A stretch of 64,000 nucleotides of DNA from Sulfuritalea sp. (GTDB lineage: Bacteria > Pseudomonadota > Gammaproteobacteria > Burkholderiales > Rhodocyclaceae). The position numbers and the translations under genes are program-made. The notes under the pieces were generated by a model. That model saw nothing but the letters and a program-made list of their open reading frames with translations. It was not told the DNA's origin and did no database searches. This document shows, piece after piece, positions 18,212 through 27,381 of the stretch. The first letter of the stretch is position 1, and every line of letters begins with the position of its first letter. Where the stretch lies: assembly GCA_016710465.1 (NCBI GenBank), contig JADJVS010000001.1, positions 52,555-116,554 on the forward strand. The letters run 5' to 3'.

Positions 18212-18952
18212 TTTCGAGATTAATTTCGGATCGAAATTGTCGGCCGTGGCGACATCGTCCTCCAGCGCCACGCCGCAACGCTCCATGGTCTTGAGCAAGG
18301 CCTCGATGCGGCGGTCTGTTTCCACGGCATGGTCGAGCAAGCCATGGATCGCCATGGCCAGCGGATCGTCTTCGGCGCGCGTCACGGCGTAGGCCGAAAA
18401 TCCCATCTGCCCGGCCTTGACTTCACGATCGATCTCACTGCGGTCTTCGATGATCCTCGCCGGGATGCCCACCGCCGTCGCACCCGGCGGCACGTCACGC
18501 ACCACCACCGCGTTCGAACCGACCTTGGCGCCCGATCCGAGCGTGATCGGCCCCAGCACCTTGGCGCCCGCGCCGATCACCACGCCGCGCTGCAGCGTCG
18601 GATGCCGCTTGCCCTTGTTCCAGGACGTGCCGCCGAGCGTTACGCCGTGGTACAGGGTGCATTCATCCTCGATCACCGCCGTCTCGCCGATGACCACGCC
18701 CATGCCGTGGTCAATGAACACGCGACGGCCTATCGTTGCACCCGGATGGATTTCGATGCCGGTGAAGGCACGCGTAAGATGAGACAAGGCACGCGCCAGC
18801 CAGCGCATGCGGGCACCCCACAGCCAGTGGGAAACCCTGTGCAAGGTAAGGGCATGAAAACCCGGATAGCAGGTCACCACCTCCCAGGTCGAACGGGCCG
18901 CCGGATCGCGTTCGAAAACGCAAGCGATGTCTTCGCGCAAATGATCAAACAT
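18200..18952 (-). CDS. cysE: Serine O-acetyltransferase CysE
   Basis: 250 residues. An N-terminal helical domain (FDHLREDIACVFERDPAA) is followed by hexapeptide-repeat beta helix with the catalytic IDHGMGVVIGETAVI and GGTSWNKGKRHP blocks. It makes O-acetylserine from serine and acetyl-CoA, the carbon skeleton for cysteine, which in turn is the substrate of the neighbouring desulfurases. ATG 18952 gives the family N-terminus; the frame is open to 19027, but that adds 25 unrelated residues. The stop lies inside the IscR operator. Confidence 0.95.
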   Translation of the reverse strand: MFDHLREDIACVFERDPAARSTWEVVTCYPGFHALTLHRVSHWLWGARMRWLARALSHLTRAFTGIEIHPGATIGRRVFIDHGMGVVIGETAVIEDECTLYHGVTLGGTSWNKGKRHPTLQRGVVIGAGAKVLGPITLGSGAKVGSNAVVVRDVPPGATAVGIPARIIEDRSEIDREVKAGQMGFSAYAVTRAEDDPLAMAIHGLLDHAVETDRRIEALLKTMERCGVALEDDVATADNFDPKLISKIVD

Positions 18953-18998
18953 GGATGAATTTATTGAAATTTCAGCTACGGCAACTTGACGTCCTGCG

Positions 18999-19027
18999 AT
19001 GGTAAAAATCCCGATAGAAAAGGTCAA
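18999..19027 (-). promoter_or_regulatory. cysE promoter
   Basis: Minus-strand TTGACC (19027-19022) and TACCAT (19004-18999) with a 17-nt spacer, between the trmJ stop and the chosen cysE start. Supports ATG 18952 as the start, since the longer opening would begin inside the promoter. Confidence 0.55.
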
Positions 19028-19030
19028 GTT

Positions 19031-19843
19031 TTATTTGGGCTTTTCCATACTATCTTCAGGGGATTGTGATTTCTCGTTTCGGCAAGGCGCACCGGGCAAA
19101 GGATTTTCCAGTGCGGCGATCATGCCGCGCAGGATGTTGATTTCCTCCTTTTCCGGCACGGCGCGCGCCAGCAGGCGGCGCATGCGCGGGATCAGGCGCT
19201 TGGGGCTGGCCGGATCGAGGAAGCCGCTACCGATCGCGGCACGTTCGATATGGGCGACCAGGCCTTCGACCTCTTCGTGGCTGGCGACCTGCCCGGCACC
19301 CGAGATTGCCGGTGGCGCACCGGGGTCCAGCGCCGCAAGCCGCAGTTCATAGCTCATCACCTGCACGGCCGCCGCCAGGTTCAGCGAACTGAATTCGGGC
19401 GCCACGGGTATCGTCGCCCAGCGCCGGCACAAACCCAGTTCCTCGTTGGAGAGGCCGGAGGTCTCGTTGCCGAACACCAGCGCCACCTCGCCGCCGGCGC
19501 TGGCGGCACAAACCGCTTCCATCGCCGCGTCGCGCGCCCATAGCGCCGGTGTCGCCAGCTCGCGGCGGCGCGCGGTGAGCGCCACCGCCAACACCGTTCC
19601 CTGCAAGGCCGCGGACATTGAATCGACCACCGCCGACTGCACCAACAGATCGGTCGCGCCGGCCGCCATGGCATCAGCCTGGGCATTGGGAAAATCCCTG
19701 GGCCTGACCAATACCAGGCGCGACAGACCCATGGTCTTCATCGCCCGCGCCGCCGCGCCGATGTTGCCGGGATGGCTGGTGTGCGACAGCACCACGCGAA
19801 TGCGTTCGAGGTTAATGGCGGCGGAAGCCTGCGCTGCGGTCAT
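19031..19843 (-). CDS. trmJ: tRNA (cytidine/uridine-32-2'-O)-methyltransferase TrmJ
   Basis: 270 residues of the SPOUT class. The conserved knot motifs are RVVLSHTSHPGNIGAAARAMKTMGL at the start (motif 1), LVFGNETSGLSNEEL near 122 (motif 2) and PEFSSLNLAAAVQVMSYEL near 150 (motif 3). It 2'-O-methylates position 32 of several tRNAs. A C-terminal extension of about 90 residues matches TrmJ rather than TrmL. Divergent from suhB. Confidence 0.93.
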   Translation of the reverse strand: MTAAQASAAINLERIRVVLSHTSHPGNIGAAARAMKTMGLSRLVLVRPRDFPNAQADAMAAGATDLLVQSAVVDSMSAALQGTVLAVALTARRRELATPALWARDAAMEAVCAASAGGEVALVFGNETSGLSNEELGLCRRWATIPVAPEFSSLNLAAAVQVMSYELRLAALDPGAPPAISGAGQVASHEEVEGLVAHIERAAIGSGFLDPASPKRLIPRMRRLLARAVPEKEEINILRGMIAALENPLPGAPCRNEKSQSPEDSMEKPK

Positions 19844-19874
19844 GCCATGTCCCGGATACCGTGGGCCGGGAAGG

Positions 19875-19890
19875 TATCCCGGGATAGAAT
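19875..19890 (+). promoter_or_regulatory. Palindrome and -10-like box before suhB
   Basis: A perfect 12-bp palindrome (TATCCCGGGATA, 19875-19886) runs into TAGAAT (19885-19890) in the trmJ-suhB divergent gap. No convincing -35 is visible. It may be part of the suhB promoter or an operator. Confidence 0.25.
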
Positions 19891-19938
19891 TGCGGGCTCG
19901 CTCACCCTGTGTGACATACCGTCCGCCCCGCCCGAATC

Positions 19939-20745
19939 ATGCATCCCACGCTGAACATCGCCATCAAGGCCGCGCGTCGCGCCGGCCAGATCATCAACCG
20001 CGCCAGCCTCGACATCGAGAAGCTCAAGATCGAAGTCAAGCGGCAAAGCGATTTTGTCACCGAGGTGGATCGCGCGGCGGAAGCCGCCATCCTAGATGTG
20101 CTGCGCGAGGCCTATCCGAGCCATGGAATTTTAGCAGAGGAGTCTGGCCTCGCCGGGACCAATCCCGAGTCGGAGTACCAGTGGATCATCGATCCGCTCG
20201 ATGGCACCACCAACTTCATCCACGGCCTGCCGCAGTATGCGATCTCCATCGGACTGGCGCACAAGGGCGTGATGACCCAGGGCGTGGTCTATGACCCGAA
20301 CCGCAACGAGCTGTTCACCGCCACCCGCGGCGGCGGCGCCTTCCTCAACGACAAGCGCATTCGCGTCAGCAAGCGCATCAAGCTCGACGAAGCCCTGATC
20401 GGAACCGGCTTTCCCTACCGCATGTTCGACCACATCGAGGCCTACCTGGCAATATTCCGCGATGTCGCACAAAAGACCGCCGGCATGCGCCGCCCCGGCG
20501 CCGCCGCGCTCGACCTGGCCTGGGTCGCCTGCGGCCGCATGGACGGCTTCTGGGAACTCGGCCTCTCGCCGTGGGACATGGCGGCGGGCACCCTGCTGAT
20601 CACCGAGGCTGGCGGCCTGGTCGGCGACCTCTCGGGCGAAGCCAGTTACATGAAGACCGGCAACATCGTCGGCGGCAACCCAAAGGTGTTTGCCCAGTTG
20701 CTGCAACTCATCGCGCCGCATCGAACGGCGGCACTTTCCGCCTGA
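19939..20745 (+). CDS. suhB: Inositol monophosphatase family protein SuhB
   Basis: 268 residues. Metal sites: DFVTEVD near 38, EES near 66, IDPLDGTTNFIHG at about 84-96 and WDMAAG near 212, all intact. It hydrolyses inositol-1-phosphate in vitro and in E. coli joins the rRNA transcription antitermination complex. mutS begins 10 bp after the stop. Confidence 0.95.
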   Translation: MHPTLNIAIKAARRAGQIINRASLDIEKLKIEVKRQSDFVTEVDRAAEAAILDVLREAYPSHGILAEESGLAGTNPESEYQWIIDPLDGTTNFIHGLPQYAISIGLAHKGVMTQGVVYDPNRNELFTATRGGGAFLNDKRIRVSKRIKLDEALIGTGFPYRMFDHIEAYLAIFRDVAQKTAGMRRPGAAALDLAWVACGRMDGFWELGLSPWDMAAGTLLITEAGGLVGDLSGEASYMKTGNIVGGNPKVFAQLLQLIAPHRTAALSA

Positions 20746-20755
20746 TCGCCCACGC

Positions 20756-23362
20756 ATGGCGGTCGCGCCGAGCGCCACGGAGCTGGCGGCCCATACCCCG
20801 GTGATGCAGCAGTGGCTGCGCCACAAGGCGCAGCATGAAGACAAGCTGCTGTTCTTCCGCATGGGGGATTTCTACGAGCTGTTCTACGAGGATGCCGAAC
20901 GTGCCGCGCGCCTGCTCGACATCACGCTGACCGCGCGTGGCCAGTCAGCCGGCAAGCCGATCGCCATGGCCGGCATCCCCTACCACGCGGTCGATGGCTA
21001 CCTGGCCAAGCTGGTCAAGCTCGGTGTTTCGGTGGCCATCTGCGAGCAGATCTCCGATCCGGCGCAGGCCAAGGGGCCGGTCGACCGCGCCGTGACACGC
21101 ATCGTCACGCCCGGCACCCTGACCGACGCCAACCTGCTCGACGACCGCAATGAGAGTCTGCTGTTGGCACTGGCCGTTGACCGCCAGCGCGCCGGCCTGG
21201 CCTGGCTCAACCTCGCCAACGGCGACCTGCGCCTGCTGGAAACCACGGCCGACGCCCTGCCCGCCCATTTTGAGCGCCTGCGCCCGGCCGAGCTGCTGCT
21301 GCCCGACGCCATGCGTGGCGAACTACCGGATACGCGCGCCGTGGTCCAGCATTTGCCGGACTGGCATTTCGACGAGCGCGCCGCGACGCATGCGCTGGCC
21401 GAACACTTCGGCACCCGCGACCTCGCCGGCTTCGGCGTCGGCAAGGAAACCCTGGCGCTGGCTGCCGCCGGCGCGCTGTATCGGTATGCCCAAGCCACGC
21501 AGTTCCAGTCACTCACCCACCTCACCCAATTGACCGTCGAGCACGAAGGCAGCTACCTCCGCCTGGATGCCGCGACCCGGCGCAACCTTGAAATCTCCGA
21601 AACCCTGCGCGGCGAGGCTTCGCCCACTCTGCTTTCGCTGTTCGACACCTGCGCCACCAGCATGGGCTCGCGCTGGCTGCGCCACTGCCTGCACCATCCC
21701 GCAACCGACCGCAACATCCCGCGCGCGCGCCACGACGCCGTGGCGGCCCTGATCGGCGAATCCGGCAATGGCCCGGCCGCCAATCTTGCCAAGGCGCTGA
21801 CCGGTTTTGCCGACATCGAGCGCATCGCCTCGCGCATCGCCCTGAAAAATGCCCGCCCGCGCGACCTCTCATCCCTGCGCAACAGCCTGGCGCGGCTCGA
21901 CGACATACGGTCGACAGTTCCCGCAGGGACGCACAGCGCTGGCGCTGGCGGTACGGCGACCCGGCTCGCCGAATTGGTTGCGGCGCTGGCAACACCCCAC
22001 GCATGCGTCGGCCTGCTCTCCGACGCCGTGGCGCCGGAGCCTTCCGCGCTGCTGCGCGAAGGCGGCGTAATCGCCCCGGGCTACAGCGCCGACCTCGACG
22101 AACTGCGCGCAATCCAGGACAACTGTGGCGCCTTCCTCGTCGAGCTCGAGGTCCGCGAACGCGAGCGCAGTGGCATCGCCAGCCTCAAGGTCGAGTTCAA
22201 CAAGGTGCACGGCTTCTACATCGAAGTCACCCATGCCAACGTCGACAAGATCCCCGACGACTACCGCCGCCGGCAGACGCTGAAAAATGCCGAGCGCTAC
22301 ATCACGCCGGAGCTCAAGGCCTTCGAGGACAAGGCACTGTCGGCCAACGAGCGGGCGCTGGCGCTGGAACGCCAGTTGTGGGACGAACTGCTCGGCGCAT
22401 TGGCCACGCACATCACGCCGCTGCAGAAGATCGCCCGCGCGATCGCCGAACTCGATGGCCTGGTCGCCTTCGCCAGCGCGGCCCAGCGTTACGACTATCG
22501 CGTCCCGGAATTCCGCGACGAGGCCTTGATCGAAATCGAGGCCGGGCGCCATCCGGTGGTCGAGCGCCAGCTTGATGGCCAGACGTTCATCGCCAACGAC
22601 ACGCGCCTCGGCGCCAACCGTCGCATGCTGCTGATCACCGGCCCCAACATGGGCGGCAAATCGACCTACATGCGCCAGGCCGCGCTGATCGTGCTACTGG
22701 CGCATTGCGGCAGCTTTGTCCCCGCCGTGCGCTGCCGGCTCGGGCCAATCGACGCCATCTACACCCGTATCGGCGCCTCGGACGACCTCGCCTCGGGACG
22801 TTCGACCTTCATGGTGGAAATGACGGAAGCCGCTGCCATCCTTAACGGCGCCACGGAGAAGTCACTGGTGTTGATGGACGAGATAGGGCGCGGCACCTCG
22901 ACCTTCGACGGTGTCGCCCTGGCCTTCGCCATCGCCCGCCACCTGCTGGAGAAGAACCGTGCCTGGACCCTGTTCTCGACCCACTACTTCGAGTTGACCC
23001 GCCTCGCGCAGGATTCACCGATCTGCGCCAACATCCACCTCGACGCCGTCGAGCACGGCCACAAGATCGTCTTCCTCCATGCCGTCGAGGAAGGCCCTGC
23101 CTCGCAAAGCTACGGCGTGCAGGTCGCGGCACTGGCCGGCATGCCGCCGGCGGTAGTGCGCGAGGCGCGGCGGCGCCTGGCCCTGTTGGAGAATCGCGAG
23201 GCGGGCACGCTGCAGCAGCCCGACCTCTTCGCCAGCGCGCCGCCCCTGCCGGAACCGCCGCATCCGGCGCTGGATGCCCTGCGCGACCTCAACCCGGACG
23301 AATTGAGCCCGCGCGAAGCCCTCGACCGGCTCTATCAACTCAATCGCCTGGCCAGGCAGTGA
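20756..23362 (+). CDS. mutS: DNA mismatch repair ATPase MutS
   Basis: 868 residues. The mismatch-binding F-x-E is FYELF near 38-42 (GDFYELF). Connector, lever and clamp domains follow, then Walker A GPNMGGKST near 626, DEIGRGTSTFDG near 705 and the STHYFE switch. Start ATG 20756 gives MAVAPSATELAAHTPVMQQ, as in other proteobacterial MutS; the opening at 20690 is inside suhB. The stop overlaps the next start (GTGA). It binds mismatches and recruits MutL. Confidence 0.97.
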   Translation: MAVAPSATELAAHTPVMQQWLRHKAQHEDKLLFFRMGDFYELFYEDAERAARLLDITLTARGQSAGKPIAMAGIPYHAVDGYLAKLVKLGVSVAICEQISDPAQAKGPVDRAVTRIVTPGTLTDANLLDDRNESLLLALAVDRQRAGLAWLNLANGDLRLLETTADALPAHFERLRPAELLLPDAMRGELPDTRAVVQHLPDWHFDERAATHALAEHFGTRDLAGFGVGKETLALAAAGALYRYAQATQFQSLTHLTQLTVEHEGSYLRLDAATRRNLEISETLRGEASPTLLSLFDTCATSMGSRWLRHCLHHPATDRNIPRARHDAVAALIGESGNGPAANLAKALTGFADIERIASRIALKNARPRDLSSLRNSLARLDDIRSTVPAGTHSAGAGGTATRLAELVAALATPHACVGLLSDAVAPEPSALLREGGVIAPGYSADLDELRAIQDNCGAFLVELEVRERERSGIASLKVEFNKVHGFYIEVTHANVDKIPDDYRRRQTLKNAERYITPELKAFEDKALSANERALALERQLWDELLGALATHITPLQKIARAIAELDGLVAFASAAQRYDYRVPEFRDEALIEIEAGRHPVVERQLDGQTFIANDTRLGANRRMLLITGPNMGGKSTYMRQAALIVLLAHCGSFVPAVRCRLGPIDAIYTRIGASDDLASGRSTFMVEMTEAAAILNGATEKSLVLMDEIGRGTSTFDGVALAFAIARHLLEKNRAWTLFSTHYFELTRLAQDSPICANIHLDAVEHGHKIVFLHAVEEGPASQSYGVQVAALAGMPPAVVREARRRLALLENREAGTLQQPDLFASAPPLPEPPHPALDALRDLNPDELSPREALDRLYQLNRLARQ

Positions 23363-24309
23363 AGCTCCTCGCGGCGCTGATCCTGGCAATGCTGATGGCA
23401 GCGCCGTCGCATGCCCAGCGCGTGTCGTTCGGGCTCTTCGGCGACACCCCCTACAACGCCTGGGAACGCCGGCACCTGCCCGAACTGATCGCCGAAATGG
23501 ACGGCGAGGACCTTGCCTTCGTAATCCACGACGGCGACATCAAGAGCGGGTCTAGCGAATGCAGCGACGCCGCGTTCCTCGACGTTCTGGGAGCCTTCCG
23601 CCAGTCCATGCATCCACTGATCTATGTCCCCGGCGACAACGAGTGGACCGACTGCCATCGCCGCAGCAACGGCGCATACGATCCATTGGAGCGCCTGGCG
23701 AAATTGCGTGAACTGTTCTTTGCCGACGCGCATGCCCTTGGCCGGCGCAAGCTTGTGCTGGAGCGGCAGAGCAATGATCCCGCTTTCACCGCCTACCGCG
23801 AGAACGTGCGCTGGGAAGCGGGCGGCGTGCTGTTCGTCGGACTCAACCTGCCCGGCAGCGCCAACAATTTCCATGGCGCCAAGGGCGGCGGCCCATCCGC
23901 CGACTACCTCGCGCGCGGCAAGGCCAATCACGCATGGCTGGCGCAGGCCTTCGCCCTGGCCGGGGATCGCCGCCTGGCCGGCCTGCTCTTGGTGATTCAG
24001 GCCAACCCCGGCTTCCACGCCGCAAATGCCGGCCGCCCGGCAACGGGATATGCCGATTTCCTGGATCAGTTGCGGCGGGAGACCATGAGGTTCGCCGGAC
24101 AGGTCGTGCTGGTCCATGGCGACACCCACCAGCATCGCATCGATCAGCCGATGGAAGATCCGGAGAGCGGAGCGCCGATCAAGAACTTCACTCGCGTCGA
24201 AACCTTCGGCTCCCCCTCCTTCGGCTGGATCAAGGCAAGCGTCGATCCCGCCAACCCGAGGCTGTTTCGCTTCGAGCCGCGAATTTTTGCCAAGCCTGTG
24301 TTTCAATAG
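23359..24309 (+). CDS. Secreted calcineurin-like metallophosphoesterase
   Basis: 316 residues from GTG 23359, overlapping the mutS stop. A cleavable signal peptide is clear (MKLLAALILAMLMAAPSHA / QRVSF), so it is periplasmic. Metallophosphoesterase blocks: GDTPY near 30, HDGDIKSG near 55, PGDNEWTDCH near 92, and VHGDTHQHR near 253. This matches the family motif order D-x-H/T ... GD ... GDN ... GH-x-H with small deviations (GDT at motif 1, GDTH-x-H at the end). Substrate unknown; translational coupling to mutS is probably incidental. Confidence 0.8.
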   Translation: MKLLAALILAMLMAAPSHAQRVSFGLFGDTPYNAWERRHLPELIAEMDGEDLAFVIHDGDIKSGSSECSDAAFLDVLGAFRQSMHPLIYVPGDNEWTDCHRRSNGAYDPLERLAKLRELFFADAHALGRRKLVLERQSNDPAFTAYRENVRWEAGGVLFVGLNLPGSANNFHGAKGGGPSADYLARGKANHAWLAQAFALAGDRRLAGLLLVIQANPGFHAANAGRPATGYADFLDQLRRETMRFAGQVVLVHGDTHQHRIDQPMEDPESGAPIKNFTRVETFGSPSFGWIKASVDPANPRLFRFEPRIFAKPVFQ

Positions 24310-24344
24310 GGTGCAGACGCATGCCTGACGGGACGCTCTGACGG

Positions 24345-25442
24345 ATGGATGCCGAATACATTGCGACGATCCTCGTGGTGGACGACCATCCGGTCAACCT
24401 TTTGCTGGTGGAGAAGTTGCTGCGGCCGCACTACCGCGTTCGCACCGCCAATTGCGGCGCCAAGGCCCTGGAAGAAGCCCAGTCCGCCTCGCCGCCGGAC
24501 CTGATTCTGCTCGACGTGATGATGCCGGACATGAGCGGCTATGAAGTCTGCACACGACTCAAGGCAAACCCCGCGACGCACGACATTCCGATCATTTTTG
24601 TCACGGCGATGTCCGAGATCGAAAGCGAGGAACAAGGGCTGTCCCTCGGTGCCGTCGACTACCTGGCCAAGCCGATCAGCACCCCCATCCTGCTGGCCCG
24701 CGTGAAAAACCACCTGGCCCTGCGACGCCAGGCAATGGAACTCGAAGAGTTGAACCGCTCCCTGGCACAGCGGGTCGCCGACGGGGTTGCCCAGGTCGAG
24801 CGTTTGAGCCGATTGCGCCGCTTCTTTTCACCCGCGGTCGCCGACATGCTGCTGACCGGGGATGCCGAAGACCCCCTGAAAACGCATCGCCGCGAGATCG
24901 TCGTGGTCTTCATCGATCTTCGCGGGTATACGTCATTTACCGAGGCATACGGCGCCGACGAAGTCATGCATGTGCTGGGCGAATTCCATACAGCCATGGG
25001 TGCTCTGATCATGGCCTATGGGGCAACCCTGGAACGATTCGCCGGCGACGGCATGATGATCTTCTTCAACGATCCGCTGGAAATGGATGACCCGGCGGGA
25101 TCCGCGGTGCGCATGGCGCTGGCCATGCAGCAGCGCTTCGCCGAGCTGCAGGTCCTGTGGCGAACGCGTGGCTACACGCTATCGATGGGCATCGGCATCG
25201 CCCAGGGCGTGGCGACCATAGGCGCCATCGGCTTCGAGGGTCGCCGCGACTACGGCGCGATCGGCAGCGTCACCAACCTCGCGGCGCGCTTGTGCGGCGA
25301 GGCGCGAGGCGGCCAGATCCTGATCTCCCGCCAGGCGGCAAACGACGCCGCCACATCCGTTCCAATGCATGCGCTCGGTGAAATCAGTCTCAAGGGCTTC
25401 GCGGCGCCGGTGGAAATATTCGAACCATCCGCCAATCCCTGA
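24345..25442 (+). CDS. Response regulator with class III adenylate/guanylate cyclase domain
   Basis: 365 residues. Residues 8-125 are a receiver domain: the acidic pair VVDDHP, phospho-acceptor Asp in LLDVMMPD near 58, and Lys in LAKP near 109. A coiled linker (QRVADGVAQVERLSRLRRFFSP) leads to a cyclase homology domain from about 180. The two metal aspartates are in FIDLRGYTSF and FAGDGMMIFF, and the transition-state Asn and Arg in SVTNLAARL. It should make cAMP (or cGMP) in response to a partner kinase, which is not in this window. A cyclic-nucleotide-binding protein lies 660 bp downstream. Confidence 0.87.
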   Translation: MDAEYIATILVVDDHPVNLLLVEKLLRPHYRVRTANCGAKALEEAQSASPPDLILLDVMMPDMSGYEVCTRLKANPATHDIPIIFVTAMSEIESEEQGLSLGAVDYLAKPISTPILLARVKNHLALRRQAMELEELNRSLAQRVADGVAQVERLSRLRRFFSPAVADMLLTGDAEDPLKTHRREIVVVFIDLRGYTSFTEAYGADEVMHVLGEFHTAMGALIMAYGATLERFAGDGMMIFFNDPLEMDDPAGSAVRMALAMQQRFAELQVLWRTRGYTLSMGIGIAQGVATIGAIGFEGRRDYGAIGSVTNLAARLCGEARGGQILISRQAANDAATSVPMHALGEISLKGFAAPVEIFEPSANP

Positions 25443-25473
25443 TTTTGCCGTCGCCGCGACGACGCGTCGCCGA

Positions 25474-25914
25474 TCAGTGAAACTCGTCCTCGTGGGGAAC
25501 GGGTGCCGGCAACACGAGAATTCCCTCTTCGAGCAGTTCCATGGTTTCATCCGCGCTCGCGATGCCCCGGATGCCGCGGGCTGGTGCCTCGTCATAATGG
25601 ATCCGGCGCGCCTCCTCGGGAAAGCGCTCGCCGACATTCTCGGCTTTCCGGGCGGCCAATGCCAGTGCCCGATACAAACCGGCCGCAACGGAATCCGGCA
25701 CGGCGGGCGTTGCGGCGGCTTCGGCTGTTTCGGCGGGTGGCTGGACCACGTTGCGCCGAACGTAGGGCGCAGAAGGCAGCAGGCTCACCGCCGCGGTCTG
25801 GCACTGTGGGCAGAGCACCAACTGCCGTTCGCACTGCTGGCGAAAAGCGTCGGACGAGGCAAACCAGCCCTCGAACCGATGGCCGGAATCGCACAGAATA
25901 TTCAGGACGATCAC
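25474..25914 (-). CDS. DUF1178 family protein
   Basis: 146 residues from GTG 25914, matching the DUF1178 pattern IVLNILCDSGHRFEGWFASSDAF, CPQC zinc-ribbon-like pair, then a proline/alanine-rich linker and the C-terminal YDEAPARGIRGIASADETMELLEEGI. Function unknown; the family is a small cytoplasmic protein common in proteobacteria. ATG 25926 is an alternative start, adding four residues; neither has a strong ribosome binding site. It lies between the cyclase and the cNMP-binding gene, on the opposite strand. Confidence 0.82.
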   Translation of the reverse strand: MIVLNILCDSGHRFEGWFASSDAFRQQCERQLVLCPQCQTAAVSLLPSAPYVRRNVVQPPAETAEAAATPAVPDSVAAGLYRALALAARKAENVGERFPEEARRIHYDEAPARGIRGIASADETMELLEEGILVLPAPVPHEDEFH

Positions 25915-26104
25915 TGTCGAACGCATGCTTGAAAAGGCCGCGCAGGCAGCCGAAGCAGACATTGTAGCCGGCCAGCCCCGGCACCGTATTTTCCGCAGCC
26001 GGAGCGTAGTTTCCACAGGAGTCGACAGCCTTGCTTTCGACTATCCTGATCCGATCCGGCAGCGCGATTGTTCACGCGCGGGTTCGCGAACCAGGGAGCA
26101 CGTG

Positions 26105-27028
26105 ATGGCTCAGCAGCAAGCATTACCGCTACGCACCGCATCGCCGGGAGAAGTCATCTTCTCCGAAGGCGCCACGGGGCATCCCCTCATGTATGTGATC
26201 AAGGAGGGCTCGGTCGAGATATCCATCACCCGCGGCGAGCGCAAGGTCGTGTTGTCCACGCTGGGCCGCGGCCAGTTCTTCGGCGAAATGGCCCTGCTAT
26301 CCACCGAACCGCGCAGCGCCACGGCCAGGGCCCTCACTTACTGCGAATTCCAGGTCATCGAGCCCGACGCCCTGGAGCGGCTGATCGACAAATCCTCGCC
26401 CATCGTTCGCTACATGTTGCGCACGCTGATCGCGATGGTGAAGAAGAAGGACGAGTTTGTCGCGCGCCATGCCATGGGATTTTCCGTCGTCGTCGCCTAT
26501 GCCCAGTTGCTGGAGTTGATCGCTGCGCCGGAGGCGACGTCCGGCAGGCTGCGCCGCGAACGCGAAGCGGAGGTATCGCTGCCGATCGACGAGGTCACCG
26601 ACAAATGCATGCGCATCCTGCGCCATTCACGCCAGGAAGTGACTGCGACCCTGAAGCACATGTTCAAACTCGGCCTGATCTCCATCGAATCCGGACGGCC
26701 CGGCTATCGCAAAGTCAGGCTCAACGACAAGGTGGTCACGGTGGATGACGGCAAGCCGGCTTACCAGAACGTTCGCTTCAACCACGAGGAAATCGTCGGC
26801 AAGGCACGGAACCTTCCCGAATCCGCAAACCAGGAACTTGCCGACTTCATCCGCGCCGAACTCGAATTTGTCGATCTCGCGGAGATCGAGGAACTGACCG
26901 GCATCGATCGCGGCGCGATCCTGAGAAAGCTCGCGCAGGATGAACTTGCCGGGGACATGTTCGTCTTCCGCAAGTCGGCCGTGTTGCGCAAGATCGAGGA
27001 AAACGGACCCGGCTATTTTTCCGCTTGA
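26105..27028 (+). CDS. Cyclic-nucleotide-binding domain protein with FliG-like C-terminus
   Basis: 307 residues from ATG 26105, with GGGAG upstream. Residues 10-125 form a cNMP-binding beta roll (PGEVIFSEGATGHPLMYVIKEGSVEI, then GQFFGEMALLSTEPRSATARAL, close to the phosphate-binding cassette G-E-x-A-L-x-x-x-x-R-x-A). A central segment has winged-helix-like features (CMRILRHSRQEVTATLKHMFKLGLISI). The last ~70 residues (DFIRAELEFVDLAEIEEL ... AILRKLAQDELAGDMFVFRKS) resemble the FliG fold. It probably reads out cAMP from the nearby cyclase; whether it binds DNA or a motor/secretion partner is open. Confidence 0.78.
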   Translation: MAQQQALPLRTASPGEVIFSEGATGHPLMYVIKEGSVEISITRGERKVVLSTLGRGQFFGEMALLSTEPRSATARALTYCEFQVIEPDALERLIDKSSPIVRYMLRTLIAMVKKKDEFVARHAMGFSVVVAYAQLLELIAAPEATSGRLRREREAEVSLPIDEVTDKCMRILRHSRQEVTATLKHMFKLGLISIESGRPGYRKVRLNDKVVTVDDGKPAYQNVRFNHEEIVGKARNLPESANQELADFIRAELEFVDLAEIEELTGIDRGAILRKLAQDELAGDMFVFRKSAVLRKIEENGPGYFSA

Positions 27029-27044
27029 GCAAAGAGGCTGGATG

Positions 27045-27129
27045 TGGTGCCCGGAACCGGACTTGAACCGGTATGGCTTGCGCCGAGGGATTTTAAGTCC
27101 CTTGTGTCTACCAATTTCACCATCCGGGC
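27045..27129 (-). tRNA. tRNA-Leu (TAA)
   Basis: 85 nt including encoded CCA. Seven-pair acceptor (GCCCGGA/TCCGGGC), anticodon loop CTTAAAA, class II variable arm, GGTTCAAGTCC T-arm. Third tRNA of the Gly-Cys-Leu set, the order of E. coli glyW-cysT-leuZ. Confidence 0.97.
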
Positions 27130-27157
27130 ACGAGAGCTACTCGATGCGGAGGAATAC

Positions 27158-27231
27158 TGGAGGCGCGACCCGGAATCGAACCGAGGTACACGGCTTTGCA
27201 GGCCGCTGCATAACCACTCTGCCATCGCGCC
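27158..27231 (-). tRNA. tRNA-Cys (GCA)
   Basis: 74 nt including CCA, acceptor GGCGCGA/TCGCGCC, anticodon loop CTGCAAA, T-arm GGTTCGATTCC. Between tRNA-Gly and tRNA-Leu. Confidence 0.97.
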
Positions 27232-27258
27232 GCGAAGGACTTGAACAGGCTTGAAGTT

Positions 27259-27285
27259 AAAAGGGGGAAAGCAAGGCTTTCCCCC
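27259..27285 (-). terminator. Intrinsic-terminator-like hairpin inside the tRNA cluster
   Basis: Minus-strand stem GGGGGAAAGC / GCTTTCCCCC (10 perfect pairs, 3-nt loop, 27285-27263) followed by TTTT. It lies between tRNA-Gly and tRNA-Cys, so it could attenuate the distal two tRNAs or serve as a processing signal. Confidence 0.7.
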
Positions 27286-27292
27286 GGAATAC

Positions 27293-27368
27293 TGGAGCGG
27301 CAGAAGAGTCTCGAACTCTCGACCTCAACCTTGGCAAGGTTGCGCTCTACCAACTGAGCTACTGCCGC
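27293..27368 (-). tRNA. tRNA-Gly (GCC)
   Basis: 76 nt including CCA, acceptor GCGGCAG/CTGCCGC, anticodon loop TTGCCAA, T-arm AGTTCGAGACT. First tRNA of the cluster, directly behind a consensus promoter. Confidence 0.97.
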
Positions 27369-27381
27369 AAAACAGCCGCGC

